In this document: one piece after another, positions 1 through 9,605 of the stretch
Numbering within the stretch: position 1 is the stretch's first letter
Layout: each line of letters starts with the position of its first letter
NCBI GenBank assembly: GCA_015655015.1
Contig: JAATFV010000132.1
Location: 1-64,000 of the forward strand
Source: Chitinophagales bacterium
Lineage (GTDB): Bacteria; Bacteroidota; Bacteroidia; Chitinophagales; Chitinophagaceae
Reading direction: 5' to 3'
DNA length: 64,000 nt
Notes under the pieces: model-generated
What the model was told of the DNA's origin: nothing
The model's input: only the letters and a program-made list of their open reading frames with translations
The model's database searches: none
Made by a program: the position numbers and the translations under genes

Positions 1-1272
1 CACCTGCACAGGATGATTGAACTTATCCGCCTCTCCCTTTAGCATATTGATAAAATACTCCGATCTGGCAAAACCCGGATCCGTCTTCTCCCAACCCGCA
101 TAGAAACGAAAAATCAGCGGTTTATCCTTCCGTATGAACTGAGAAAGCGTATACGTGCTCGTGACATCCGACCCGCTGGCCGGCCTGCTTCCAAAAGAAG
201 AAAAATCGGCCTTACCCGCCAGGATAGCCATCCCAAGCAGATCCTTGTTCTCTGATTGACGGCCGTGGGAGTACAGCACCTCCGCATTGTCTTTCTGGAA
301 ATTCCCCGGTGAATTGGAATAAAAATCGGCGATACCCGTCACCAGGCGGGTCCCGGACGGCGCCCCCCGAACAGTCACCTTGCTCGTATAATAATACTGC
401 CCCGCACTGATAGAGATCTCTTCCGTTACCGTAACAGGATTCCCGTCGATCTCCCACACATAGTCCATGCGGAACAGCGCACGTAAGGGACCATCCGCTA
501 TCTTTCTGTAAGTCTCTTTTTTTATGTGCTCTCCGCCCAGCCTCATCAGGCTGTCCCTGTCGCCTGAACGGGGTACAAGCAGCGCCAAAGCGCCGGCCCC
601 GAGCGAAGTTCCCGCCTTCAGGATATCCATGCCCCAGTCCGCCAGCTCGTGATAACTTTTGTCAGGATTGACCCCCACTTCATCCATCACCATACCAGGT
701 ATCCGCTTACCATAAATATCTTTATTGTTGCGGGTATCGAAATAAAGGCGGTACGCCACCTTATCGTTTTCCCAGGCCGGCCCTTCCGTCAGCCAGGGCG
801 GAAGACGGTGAAGAGAAAAATCTGTCGGCGGATTCCGTACAGGCATTACAGCACTGTCCAGCAAAGGACCCAAACGGTTATCTTCCTGTTTCTCCCGCAT
901 CCGCACATGGGCCCGTACCACCAGCTTCATAGCTGCCGGCGCATCGGTCACCACGACCTGAACCCGGAGTTTTGCCCGGGCCCTGAATGTATGCACGAAA
1001 AAAACTTCGTCCCATTGCCCATCCCCGTCCAGGTCGTCGAACTGCACAGCTACCGGTCCCCTTTTCTCCCGCCTGACCTGGATGAACTTTCCGGCAGGGA
1101 TCGGCCCCAGCTTTTTTTCCAGATCGGCCCTTCGCCATACGATAGGCTCGTCTGTCCTGGCCATATCAAGCGCGTTGACCAGGGTGACAGAGACAGGTTT
1201 CGGACCAGGTAACGACTGGGCCAGGCAGGCAGGAGTCAGCAGTAACGCAAAAAAGGTCGCACGTAATGACAT
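1..1272 (-). CDS. DUF4861 family secreted protein (3' end outside window)
   Basis: An open frame of 424 codons runs from an ATG at 1272 to the window edge without a stop, so the C-terminus is missing. The N-terminus is a signal peptide with a hydrophobic core (about residues 4-17) ending near CLAQ. Repeated Asp/Gly-rich and beta-strand-like segments follow, including a DDLDGDGQWDEVFF stretch near residue 90 that resembles a calcium-binding DxDGDG loop. The overall pattern matches what I recall of DUF4861 proteins, which often sit in Bacteroidota polysaccharide-utilisation loci for acidic glycans; the biochemical role is not known to me. No other carbohydrate gene is adjacent, so the window does not give its substrate. 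The family call is from memory of sequence character and is moderately sure; the secreted location is more certain. Confidence 0.6.
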   Translation of the reverse strand, partial: MSLRATFFALLLTPACLAQSLPGPKPVSVTLVNALDMARTDEPIVWRRADLEKKLGPIPAGKFIQVRREKRGPVAVQFDDLDGDGQWDEVFFVHTFRARAKLRVQVVVTDAPAAMKLVVRAHVRMREKQEDNRLGPLLDSAVMPVRNPPTDFSLHRLPPWLTEGPAWENDKVAYRLYFDTRNNKDIYGKRIPGMVMDEVGVNPDKSYHELADWGMDILKAGTSLGAGALALLVPRSGDRDSLMRLGGEHIKKETYRKIADGPLRALFRMDYVWEIDGNPVTVTEEISISAGQYYYTSKVTVRGAPSGTRLVTGIADFYSNSPGNFQKDNAEVLYSHGRQSENKDLLGMAILAGKADFSSFGSRPASGSDVTSTYTLSQFIRKDKPLIFRFYAGWEKTDPGFARSEYFINMLKGEADKFNHPVQV

Positions 1273-1409
1273 AACTAAAAGATGGTTTTAAGACAGATGT
1301 TAATTCCCAGCAAAAAAACGAAATAGGAAGGCTCAACCACATTAAAATTTCATTTTATTTCGGTATCGTTACAATGCGCATTTTTCATACCAACTATTTT
1401 ATATCTGCC

Positions 1410-1784
1410 CTAATCCATCGGAACGGAAGCCGCGATATAGTCAACGATCGCTTTTTCCATCTGCGGCCAATCCTGCCGGGTCAGCGGTGCTTGAATAGCG
1501 CCGGGACTAATGACATTCACACGGATCTTCCTGGCCAATCCCCCCTCATCCAAAGCAATGGTACGGCCCAGACTTCGTACCGCCGCCTTGGAAGCAGCGT
1601 ATAAAGGATCCCCGGCACGTCCCTTGAAATGAGCGACAGAGCTGGTGAAGATAACATAAGCGCCCTCCGCCAGCAAGGGATAGGCCCTCGTAAATAAAAA
1701 GAATACCCCTTTGACATTAACGTCTATTACCCGGTTAAAGGCAGCTTCATCCGTCTCCAGCATGGACGGACAGTCCGACATCCC
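1410..1784 (-). pseudogene. Truncated short-chain dehydrogenase/reductase remnant
   Basis: The frame encodes the middle of an SDR only. The VNVKGVFFL segment, the catalytic Ser region (FTSSVA) and the YAASK catalytic Tyr/Lys are present, followed by a VNVISPGAI strand. The N-terminal Rossmann TGxxxGxG half is missing, and the protein stops right after SVPMD, where SDRs normally continue into the roughly 50-residue C-terminal part. The frame stays open to 1832, but homology fades near 1781, exactly where the terminator of the upstream ggt gene begins. So both ends are lost and the frame has no promoter of its own. Most likely a decaying fragment; a functional 120-residue protein is improbable because there is no cofactor-binding half. 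Confidence 0.6.
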
Positions 1785-1815
1785 AAAAACAAAAACCTTC
1801 CGGGAAACCGGAAGG
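1781..1815 (-). terminator. Rho-independent terminator of the ggt operon
   Basis: On the minus strand a perfect 8-bp stem (CCTTCCGG / CCGGAAGG, 1796-1815) with a four-base loop is followed by TTTTTGTTTTT. It starts about 30 nt after the stop codon of the gamma-glutamyltransferase gene. Confidence 0.8.
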
Positions 1816-1844
1816 CTCTTTATCAGCAACAATAAATAAATAAA

Positions 1845-3551
1845 TTAATACCCCGCTGCACACCCGTCCTTCCGGAATTCCGACGCTCCATGATACACAT
1901 GATTCACACTATCCCGCATGATCCCCTGATACCCTCCATATCCTCCCAGGTCATGGCCGATCGTATGCCCCTTATGCTGCAGCTCCGCAATAACAAAAGG
2001 CGAAAATCCCCCTTCCTCCAGGTATACCAGGCCCTTCCCCTTTGCAGGCCCTCCCTCAGGATCGGAAGAGCCTACATGGTTGATACGGGCGGCATCCCCC
2101 GCCTCCTGCATATTCATACCGAAATCGATCAGGTTGACAAGGACCTGCACCTGCCCCAACGGCTGCATATCGGCGCCCATCACCCCAAAACTGATGAGGG
2201 GCTGCCCATTGCGCGTGACAAAACCCGGTATCAGCGTATGAAAAGGACGTTTGCCCGGCGCATAAGTATTAGGAAGACCAGGCGTCAGGTTGAAACCACA
2301 ACCGCGGTTCTGCAAACTAAAACCACATCCATCCGGCACGATACCCGATCCCATCCCTGCATAATTGCTCTGAATAAAAGACACCATATTCCCGTATTGA
2401 TCCGCCACCGTCAGATAAATAGTATTCCCAAAAGGTGAAGGCTCGCCCGCATACAGACTATCCAGGGCACGAAGAGGATTGATCAGCTTGCTGCGCTCCG
2501 CTGCATACTGTTTGCTCAGCAGGCCTTTCAGCTGCGGCTTATAAAAGGCAGGATCTGCATAATAAAGCGCCCTGTCCTCATACACCAGCTTTTTCGCTTC
2601 GATAAAATGATGCATATAATCAGCGCTGCCAGATCCCATGCTCCTGATATCGAACTGCTCCAGGATATTCAGCATCTCCAGCACAGCAAGCCCCTGCGTA
2701 TTCGGCGGCATCTCCCATACATCATACCCCCTGTAATTGGTGGAGATCGGATCCACCCATTCACTATGATGCGCTGCCAGATCTTCTTTCGACAGAAATC
2801 CGCCCTCTTCATGCACCGTCTTTTCAATGGAGTCCGCAATTGCCCCTTTGTAGAAGGCATCCCGGCCGCCTTTGATCAGCTGCTCCAGGGTATGGGCCAA
2901 TTGGGGATTGCGGAATATTTCTCCCACACCGGGTGTCTTTCCCCCGGGCATATACGTTCTCCGGTATCCGGCAAACCGCTTCAGCGAACGGGCATATCCC
3001 CCCCAGGCACGGGCGATCACATCTGTCACAGGATAACCGTTATTGGCATATTCAATAGTCGGCCGTAAAAGCCGGTCCATAGGTAATTTGCCGAACCGGT
3101 CATGCAGCGTATACCAGGCATCCACACATCCCGGAACGGAGACAGACAACGCGCCGGAGTTCGGTATTCTTTTATATCCTTTCTGCGTGAACCAGGCCAG
3201 GTCCAGGGATTTCGGCGAACGTCCGCTGCCATTCAGCCCATATAGCTTCTGCGTCTTCGCATCCCACACAATGGCGAACAGATCCCCGCCCATTCCATTA
3301 CCCGTAGGCTCCATCAAACCTAACATAGCATTGGCGGCAATGGCCGCATCGATAGCCGTCCCTCCCTGCTTAAGGACATCCAGTCCGGCCTGTGTGGCGA
3401 AAGGCTGACTCGTTGCCACCATGCCATGCTCTCCCAATGCCTCCGAACGGCTGGAAAAATACCGGCTGCCATTATACCGCATCTGCGCATTGGCGCCGGC
3501 AAATGTTCCCGTCACAAACAGAAAAACTAAAAGCGCTTTCATTTTTTTCAT
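1845..3551 (-). CDS. ggt: Gamma-glutamyltransferase (periplasmic)
   Basis: An N-terminal nucleophile hydrolase of about 568 residues that hydrolyses or transfers gamma-glutamyl groups, for example from glutathione. A signal peptide (MKKMKALLVFLFVTG, ending in ANA) points to the periplasm. Family signatures are GGTAIDAAIAA, the EPTGNGMGGDLF loop and, after about residue 380, NTIYLTVADQYGN. In that last motif the Thr is the expected self-cleavage site and nucleophile that separates large and small subunits. A longer frame from 3575 overlaps the preceding SusD gene; I prefer the ATG at 3551, which gives a normal signal peptide and an 11-nt gap. It is the last gene of a FecR-SusC-SusD-Ggt run, which suggests uptake and breakdown of gamma-glutamyl or similar peptides. 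Distantly related acylases of the same fold cannot be excluded. Confidence 0.9.
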   Translation of the reverse strand: MKKMKALLVFLFVTGTFAGANAQMRYNGSRYFSSRSEALGEHGMVATSQPFATQAGLDVLKQGGTAIDAAIAANAMLGLMEPTGNGMGGDLFAIVWDAKTQKLYGLNGSGRSPKSLDLAWFTQKGYKRIPNSGALSVSVPGCVDAWYTLHDRFGKLPMDRLLRPTIEYANNGYPVTDVIARAWGGYARSLKRFAGYRRTYMPGGKTPGVGEIFRNPQLAHTLEQLIKGGRDAFYKGAIADSIEKTVHEEGGFLSKEDLAAHHSEWVDPISTNYRGYDVWEMPPNTQGLAVLEMLNILEQFDIRSMGSGSADYMHHFIEAKKLVYEDRALYYADPAFYKPQLKGLLSKQYAAERSKLINPLRALDSLYAGEPSPFGNTIYLTVADQYGNMVSFIQSNYAGMGSGIVPDGCGFSLQNRGCGFNLTPGLPNTYAPGKRPFHTLIPGFVTRNGQPLISFGVMGADMQPLGQVQVLVNLIDFGMNMQEAGDAARINHVGSSDPEGGPAKGKGLVYLEEGGFSPFVIAELQHKGHTIGHDLGGYGGYQGIMRDSVNHVYHGASEFRKDGCAAGY

Positions 3552-3562
3552 GTTTAAATTTT

Positions 3563-5029
3563 TTATTTCATCCACCAGATCTTCGTATTGATATTATCCG
3601 CCCCCTGGATGCCGATGGCCGCCTTATAATTCGTCTCATTCGTCACCTGCTGACCCGTCGGGTAAAGGAAGCGTACCGGTATCTGGTTATTATTATAATT
3701 CGTAATGGACGGTGTCAGAGCCGGAATTCCCGTACGTTTCCATTCCTGCCATCCCTGAAGGTCATTGAAATACAGGGCGATCCATTTCTGCGTGCCGATC
3801 AGTTCCAGTCCATCGGCAGCCGTATAAGCCACTCCCGGCTGCGTGAGAAAACCAGCCGGCATAGTCAGCGCCTGGCCGGATATTTTACTGTAGTAATCCA
3901 CCGAAGCCTTGATCCCTGCTTCATAATAAGTTTGAGCATTCCCGCTGATCCAGCCTCTCTGCGCCGCCTCTGCCAGGATGAACTGCAGCTCGGAATAGGT
4001 CATGACCAGTCCCTGGGAAGGAACAGCCACATCCAGGCCATTGTAATAGATGATTCCCAGCGCAGACACCGCATCGTCGATATTGCTGCTCAGGTTGGCA
4101 TCCGTCTCCCCGTTGCGCACTCCCACATACTGCGGAACACCGGCAGTTACAGATAAGGCCGTCGGCAGCGCATAGACCGGCAGCCGGGGATCACCCGTCG
4201 CATTCATCTTGTCGGCCAGTGTCTTGGACAACCTCCTGTCCAGGAAAAAAGCGGACCGTTGACCTGTAATAGGAGAGATATTCGGGGCCGACGAATAAGT
4301 CAGGGCCGCATTATCATCATTGGATTGGAATAACGGAAATACCGTCGGGTTATTCAGCATCTCCTGCATATCGGCGGAAGGATCCACCTTGTTGGATTGA
4401 CGGAGAAGTAGCCGCAGCCGCAGCGTATTGGCGAATTTCTTCCATTTCGTATAGTCGTTGTTGTAAAGGATATCATTCCGGATATACCCGCCACCCGCGC
4501 TCAGTAACGTATCAGCCCGCTTCAGTTCAGCGATGATCCCTTTATAAATATCCTCCTGCCGGTCATACTTCGGAGTATAAATAGCCGGGTCACCCTTCGC
4601 CTTCAATGCTTCCGAATAAGGCAGATCGCCATAACAATCCGTCATACGGGAAAAGATCAGCGCCCGCATGATCAGGGCGATCCCCCGGTAATTATCGAGC
4701 TTGGCCGCAGTGGCCAAATCGTACAGGTCCTGCACGTTCTGCAGCGTGCCGTACCCGTTGCTCCAGACCCCGAAATCCCCCGTCCACTGATAGCGATCGG
4801 TAGAAGGCTCCCGGATCTCCGCGGAATACTGGGCCACAATATTGCCCGGAGAAAAGGCATCGTTATTCATGTCGTTCACCAGGTCCCTGATAATGGGCAC
4901 CATCAGCAGCTCCGGGTTCACCGTCTCCGGATTATTCGGGTTGGCATTGACCTCCGCGAAATTCTTGTTGCAGCTCTCACTACCCCAAAGGCAGCTTACG
5001 AGCAAAAGGAAGGAAAATATTCTACGCAT
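3563..5029 (-). CDS. SusD/RagB family lipoprotein (SusD-like_2 type)
   Basis: A 488-residue surface nutrient-binding partner of the SusC-like transporter encoded 32 nt upstream. The N-terminus is a signal sequence followed by a Cys (SESCNKNF), a poor but plausible lipoprotein site. The following NPNNPETVNPELLM segment and the long helical TPR-like body match the SusD-like_2 group (PF12771 as I recall it) rather than classical starch SusD. The end contains the usual PVRFLYP and WWMK features. Together with the transporter it would bind the ligand at the cell surface. The ligand is unknown, but the adjoining gamma-glutamyltransferase argues for a peptide rather than a glycan. Confidence 0.88.
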   Translation of the reverse strand: MRRIFSFLLLVSCLWGSESCNKNFAEVNANPNNPETVNPELLMVPIIRDLVNDMNNDAFSPGNIVAQYSAEIREPSTDRYQWTGDFGVWSNGYGTLQNVQDLYDLATAAKLDNYRGIALIMRALIFSRMTDCYGDLPYSEALKAKGDPAIYTPKYDRQEDIYKGIIAELKRADTLLSAGGGYIRNDILYNNDYTKWKKFANTLRLRLLLRQSNKVDPSADMQEMLNNPTVFPLFQSNDDNAALTYSSAPNISPITGQRSAFFLDRRLSKTLADKMNATGDPRLPVYALPTALSVTAGVPQYVGVRNGETDANLSSNIDDAVSALGIIYYNGLDVAVPSQGLVMTYSELQFILAEAAQRGWISGNAQTYYEAGIKASVDYYSKISGQALTMPAGFLTQPGVAYTAADGLELIGTQKWIALYFNDLQGWQEWKRTGIPALTPSITNYNNNQIPVRFLYPTGQQVTNETNYKAAIGIQGADNINTKIWWMK

Positions 5030-5061
5030 AAAATATATTTTTAAAGAATGCTTTTGCCCGG

Positions 5062-8000
5062 TTAAAATTTAAAATTAATGTTCAATCCCAGGCTCCTCGC
5101 AGGAGGTAAGGTCATATCCTCGATGCCGGGCAGGATCGTTCCGCCGGACAGGCCCGAAGTATCAGGATCGATATGAGGCACCTTGCTCCAGAGATGAAGA
5201 TTCCTTCCGACAAGTAAGATCGTAAGATCCTTCAAAGGAAATTTCTTCCCGGTCAGCTTCGTCGGGACGCTCCATCCAAGCTTGATCTCCCGAAGCTTCA
5301 GGAACGTAGCGTCGAAAGTCGCCGTCTGGGGATTTAAATAGTTCGATTCCCAGAAAGTCTCAGCGCCTACCTTCACGGTATTGGGACTGTAACTTCCATC
5401 GGGATTCTGTACGACGCCCTTGCCGATGGTGCCATCCTGTCCGGGCTTCCTGCCTTCCAGGGACTGGACCAGCTCTCCGGACACATTACCCCGCTGGTAC
5501 ATGTATGAATAAATCGATCCGCCATGTTTGTAATCGAACAATACGCTGGCGATAAATCCCTTGTAAGTGAATACATTGGTAAGGCCCGCTATCCAGTCAG
5601 GATTGTAGTTACCCACCTTCGTAAGCGTATTGGACAAATTGGGCACCCCGTTATTGTATACGATATTCCCCTTGGGATCCCGTTGAAAGTCCGGCGCATA
5701 CATGTCTCCCATACGGCCGCCAACCTTCGCTTCCACATGCACATACCGGCTGGGCAGCTCATAGGTATCCAGCCCGTCGCTCAGCTTCACCACCTTGGCC
5801 CTGTTCGTGGACCAGTTCACATTGATATCCCAACGGAAAGAATTGTTAAGCTTGATGGGCGTAAGGTTCAGCATCACTTCCAGGCCATGGCTGCGGATCT
5901 CGCCCGCATTGAGGTAACGGGAAGTATAACCGCTGGTCTGATCGATCGGCACATTCAGGATCTGGTTGCGGCTCACCGTGTTGTAGTAAGTCACGTCCAG
6001 CCCGATCCGGTTGTTGAAGAAACGCATTTCCGTTCCTACCTCATAAGTGTTCAGCTTTTCCGGCAACAGATCGGCATTGGCAATAGAGCCGGGATTCGAC
6101 ACCCCCTGAAGCGTATTCCAGGGCGACTCATAACTATAGACATTCTTCAGACGGTAAGGCCGCGTATCATTGCCCACCTGCGCCCAGCTGGCTCTCACCT
6201 TTCCAAAAGACAAGGCACTCGTCTTCGGCACATTCAGCAGATCGGTAAATACACCGCTGAGCGACACAGAAGGATAGAAATAAGAATCATTCACGACAGG
6301 CAGCGAGCTCGACCAGTCATTCCTGCCCGTCACATCCAGGAACAGCGCATTCTTATAGGTCACATTCGCGCTGCCATACAAACTATTGATCTGGTACTTG
6401 GAATCGTTCTGCTGATTCACCAGCGGAATGCTGGAATTGCCAAGATTATAAATACCAGGAACGCTCAGCTGGCCGGCATAAGCCGTCAGATCCTCTTCCC
6501 GCTGCTCCATCTGGTTGCCGCCGCCGGATACCCGTACGCTAATGTCATGATGCAGCTGCTTCTTCCAGGTCAGCAGGAAATCCGTATTCCTTTCCTGGAA
6601 AAACAGCCGGTCCTGCAGATACATCCCCTGCGGGAAAGCATTGCTGCCCGGAGTCCGCCGGCTATCCCTTCTCTCGCTGCTCTGGTCCATCCCTGTCCGA
6701 ACCAGCAGGTCCAGGTTATCATTGAACTGATAGGTCATGCTGGCATTTCCGATCCACCGGGTCTTCTTAAGCCCGTTCAGGTTCTCATGCACCGTATAAT
6801 AAGGATTGTCGTTCAGCGTATAATTGTAATCGAACGGTTGGATACCTTCCAGCCCCTTCACCCAATAATTACGCTCCTTATTCGTGGGCACCTGCCTGCC
6901 TTCCCAGATCCACGTATAAACCACGCTCTGGTTGCCATAGCTCACCACCGGCCGGTTCTTGCTGTTGATATCGATATAATTCACCGTCGCATTGAAAGTC
7001 AGCTTATTCGTCAGCTTATAATTGGTATTCAGGGAAAGATTATCCCTTTTCTGATCCGTGTTGGGCACCATACCCTTTTGATCGAGATTCGTGAAGCTCG
7101 CCCGGATATTACCCTTATCATTACCCGAAGAAATAGCAACGTTATTGGTGAACGTAGTCCCCGTCTGATAAAAATCCCTTACATTATTCGGCTGAGGCAG
7201 CCACGGGATCTTTTCCCCCACCTTCGGCGGCCATTCCGTCCTCACCGGAACGGAAACCAGCTGCCCGTCCATCTTGGGCCCCCAGCTCCTTCCGCCGTCG
7301 CCGATATTATACACGCCGCCACGCCCCTGGCCGTACATATTTTGAAAATCAGGCAGCTTCGTCACCGTCTCGAAAGTAGACGTCGAATTAACGCTCACGC
7401 TGAACGTGGATTTACCCTTCTTGGTAGTGATCAGAATAACCCCATTAGAAGCCCGGGAACCATACAAAGCAGCCGCATTCGGCCCCTTCAGAACGGAAAT
7501 AGTCTCGATATCATCGGGATTGATCTCTCCCGCTCCGTTGCCATAGTCAATGCTCGACGCAGAAGAAGCATTGATCGTATTGCTGATAGGAATACCATCG
7601 ACGACAAAAAGAGGCTGATTGTCTCCCGCCAGGGAAGTTTCTCCCCGGATGACAATTCTCGCGGACCCGCCGATGCTATTGGATCCGCCTACCACGCTGA
7701 CACCCGCGATCCTTCCTTCCAGGGAATTCACCAGGTTCGTCTCCCTCGCCTCCGTCAGCACAGACCCCTTTATTTCCTGCACGGAATACCCCACCGCCCG
7801 CTTCTTGGTAGTAATGCCCAAAGCCGTAACAACGACATCCCCCATCAGGCTGTCCACCAGCTTCAAGGTAATGAGGATCGAGCTGTTCCGGTCCCGCGCG
7901 ACCTTAAACCCATTCAGCGTTGCCGTCTGGTAGCCTACGGAAGTAAAGCTCAGGTTATAGACACTCCCTACCTGTAATTGCCGAAAGGTAAAAACACCTC

Positions 8001-8226
8001 TCGCATCCGTCAGGCTCTGCAGGGCCTGCTTGCTCCCTGACTTCAAAGCCGACACCGTGACGCCGGTCAATAACTCTCCTTTTTCGCCCATCACCGTTCC
8101 GGTGATATCAGTAGTCGTAAGGCCCTCCTGGGAAAATGTGTTCCCGTTAAAAAAGATAAGGCCGCATAATAAGGCAATGAGCCATAAGCAGGTCTTTCTC
8201 TTGTCTTGATTTCTTGAACGCTTCAT
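5062..8226 (-). CDS. SusC/RagA family TonB-dependent outer-membrane transporter
   Basis: A 1054-residue TonB-dependent transporter. Order of parts: signal peptide (to about residue 33), carboxypeptidase-regulatory-like beta domain (ITGTVMGEKGELLTGVTV), TonB-box region (VVTALGITTKKRAVGYS), plug with the SusC signature LFVVDGIPI and ISVLKGPNAAALYGSRASNGVI, and a long barrel ending in a terminal Phe (LNINFKF). Unlike the two other SusC-like proteins in this window, it has no STN domain before the carboxypeptidase-like domain, although a FecR gene is directly upstream. It sits 86 nt after fecR and 32 nt before the SusD partner. The transported ligand is not visible; neighbours suggest peptides. 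Confidence 0.93.
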   Translation of the reverse strand: MKRSRNQDKRKTCLWLIALLCGLIFFNGNTFSQEGLTTTDITGTVMGEKGELLTGVTVSALKSGSKQALQSLTDARGVFTFRQLQVGSVYNLSFTSVGYQTATLNGFKVARDRNSSILITLKLVDSLMGDVVVTALGITTKKRAVGYSVQEIKGSVLTEARETNLVNSLEGRIAGVSVVGGSNSIGGSARIVIRGETSLAGDNQPLFVVDGIPISNTINASSASSIDYGNGAGEINPDDIETISVLKGPNAAALYGSRASNGVILITTKKGKSTFSVSVNSTSTFETVTKLPDFQNMYGQGRGGVYNIGDGGRSWGPKMDGQLVSVPVRTEWPPKVGEKIPWLPQPNNVRDFYQTGTTFTNNVAISSGNDKGNIRASFTNLDQKGMVPNTDQKRDNLSLNTNYKLTNKLTFNATVNYIDINSKNRPVVSYGNQSVVYTWIWEGRQVPTNKERNYWVKGLEGIQPFDYNYTLNDNPYYTVHENLNGLKKTRWIGNASMTYQFNDNLDLLVRTGMDQSSERRDSRRTPGSNAFPQGMYLQDRLFFQERNTDFLLTWKKQLHHDISVRVSGGGNQMEQREEDLTAYAGQLSVPGIYNLGNSSIPLVNQQNDSKYQINSLYGSANVTYKNALFLDVTGRNDWSSSLPVVNDSYFYPSVSLSGVFTDLLNVPKTSALSFGKVRASWAQVGNDTRPYRLKNVYSYESPWNTLQGVSNPGSIANADLLPEKLNTYEVGTEMRFFNNRIGLDVTYYNTVSRNQILNVPIDQTSGYTSRYLNAGEIRSHGLEVMLNLTPIKLNNSFRWDINVNWSTNRAKVVKLSDGLDTYELPSRYVHVEAKVGGRMGDMYAPDFQRDPKGNIVYNNGVPNLSNTLTKVGNYNPDWIAGLTNVFTYKGFIASVLFDYKHGGSIYSYMYQRGNVSGELVQSLEGRKPGQDGTIGKGVVQNPDGSYSPNTVKVGAETFWESNYLNPQTATFDATFLKLREIKLGWSVPTKLTGKKFPLKDLTILLVGRNLHLWSKVPHIDPDTSGLSGGTILPGIEDMTLPPARSLGLNINFKF

Positions 8227-8312
8227 AGTTGTTAGTTGTCTTTTAAATTTTTATAGGCAAATGTTTAGCTGCACACCTGCCAAAGTGTGTAAATACCGTG
8301 TTCATTTCCTGT

Positions 8313-9605
8313 TTATCGTGGGGATTTCCGAATTACAAAAACATCATCACGCTGCACCATTCCTAACTGATTCATATTGGCGATAGCTCTGAGTATAATA
8401 GATAAGGAATCTTTACCGGACAGAGAGCCCGTGAAATCCATATGGATGATATCCGCCTTCCGGTAATCGATTTTTTGATGGTAATGCATCATCAGCGTTT
8501 CGAACACCTCAGATAAAGGAGCATTGGAAAAACGAAGCTCCCCGTTATCTGCCCTCCGGTCCCTGCCTGCCAGCGACCCTTGCGGATGATCGCCCGACCG
8601 GTTCACCGAAGCCGTCATTTTCCGGCTGTCATATAACAGCTCCTCCCCGGGAGACAGGTAAATATCATTCCATGTTATGGAAGCAGAACGCCAGGAATGT
8701 ACGGCCACCCTGCCCTGGTATAAATGCACGCTGATATTCCGGCCGCTGTCGGCAGCTACCCGGAAGACAGTGCCCAATGCCGTCGTTGCAATATCCCCGC
8801 TATAGACGGTAAAAGGACGCTGCTGATCTTTGGCTACCTTGAACAACCCTTTCCCGTCCAGGTACAGGCTCCGGCGATCCTTTTCAAAGTTCTTTATGTA
8901 TCGCAGAACAGATCCTCTTCCTAACACCACCTCCGATCCGTCTTCCAGCCCGATCTTTTTGTCACCAACCCCGGTATTGATAATAGAGGCCCAGGTTATC
9001 GCTCCGTTATGATCATTACTACTTTTTCCCGTAGTGGCTATAACCGCCGGCGCAACATTGGTTGATCTTTTGTAGGCCCATATTAGTCCCGACGTCAGTA
9101 ATACAAGAATCGAAGCCGCCACCACAGCCTTTCTTCCAGACCCGTACACGGTTGATAAGTGCCGTATGATACCCCTGGCCGGCTTTTCCGGGTGTAAAGC
9201 AATCACCGGACTTTCTCTGCTGATCGCAGCACCTTCCCTGCTGCTTGCAGAATTTTCCCTGCTGGTCGCAGTACTTTCCCTGCTGGTCGCAGCACTTTCT
9301 CTGCTGATCGCAGTACTTTCCCTGCTGATCGCAGTACTTTCCCTGCTGATCGCAGTACTTTCCCTGCTGATCGCAGCACTTTCCCTGCTGATCGCAGTAC
9401 TTTCCTTGCTGGTCGCGGATCTCAGCCGGGACCATAGTCCCTGCTGCTGCTCTGCAGGCATAACAGGATACCCCCCATTCCATATGCGCAACAAGACCTC
9501 ATCCAGATCCCGCGTCTCACTATTATACAGCCATTGCTCCACTTCAAGGATCTCCTCCTCGTTGCAGGATCCCTGCAAATACTTATTCAATAATGCTTCC
9601 GTCAT
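8313..9605 (-). CDS. FecR-type anti-sigma factor with heptad-repeat linker
   Basis: A 430-residue FecR-like regulator. The N-terminal anti-sigma part (to about residue 60, with WLYNSETRDLDEVLLRIW) is cytoplasmic. One transmembrane helix lies near residues 165-180 (VVAASILVLLTSGLIWAY). The periplasmic part has the FecR domain (DGSEVVLGRGSVLRY) and the C-terminal DUF4974-like domain (LRFSNAPLSEVFETLMMHY). Between residues 65 and 134 sit ten copies of a seven-residue unit of the type A-I/T-S-R-E-S-T, an unusual linker. The gene is divergent from the ECF sigma gene at 9808 and leads the SusC-SusD-ggt run, so it probably controls that sigma factor and senses the transporter. Confidence 0.88.
   Translation of the reverse strand: MTEALLNKYLQGSCNEEEILEVEQWLYNSETRDLDEVLLRIWNGGYPVMPAEQQQGLWSRLRSATSKESTAISRESAAISRESTAISRESTAISRESTAISRESAATSRESTATSRENSASSREGAAISRESPVIALHPEKPARGIIRHLSTVYGSGRKAVVAASILVLLTSGLIWAYKRSTNVAPAVIATTGKSSNDHNGAITWASIINTGVGDKKIGLEDGSEVVLGRGSVLRYIKNFEKDRRSLYLDGKGLFKVAKDQQRPFTVYSGDIATTALGTVFRVAADSGRNISVHLYQGRVAVHSWRSASITWNDIYLSPGEELLYDSRKMTASVNRSGDHPQGSLAGRDRRADNGELRFSNAPLSEVFETLMMHYHQKIDYRKADIIHMDFTGSLSGKDSLSIILRAIANMNQLGMVQRDDVFVIRKSPR
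9204..9413 (-). repeat. Ten tandem 21-bp units inside fecR
   Basis: Ten head-to-tail 21-bp units (7 codons each) encode the A-I-S-R-E-S-T type heptads of the FecR linker. The central copies are almost identical in DNA, while outer copies drift (TSKEST, TSRENS, SSREGA). The repeat keeps all reading frames open, which produces spurious frames on both strands. Confidence 0.95.

Noticed and set aside
5524-7977. 817-codon open frame on the plus strand, antisense to the SusC-like gene
   Set aside because: It lies wholly inside a well-supported transporter gene, is rich in Arg, His and Ile without any domain, and is explained by codon bias of the real strand.
9204-9413. Possible CRISPR array
   Set aside because: Units are contiguous without spacers and encode in-frame heptads. 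The same argument applies to the 18-bp repeat at 58301.
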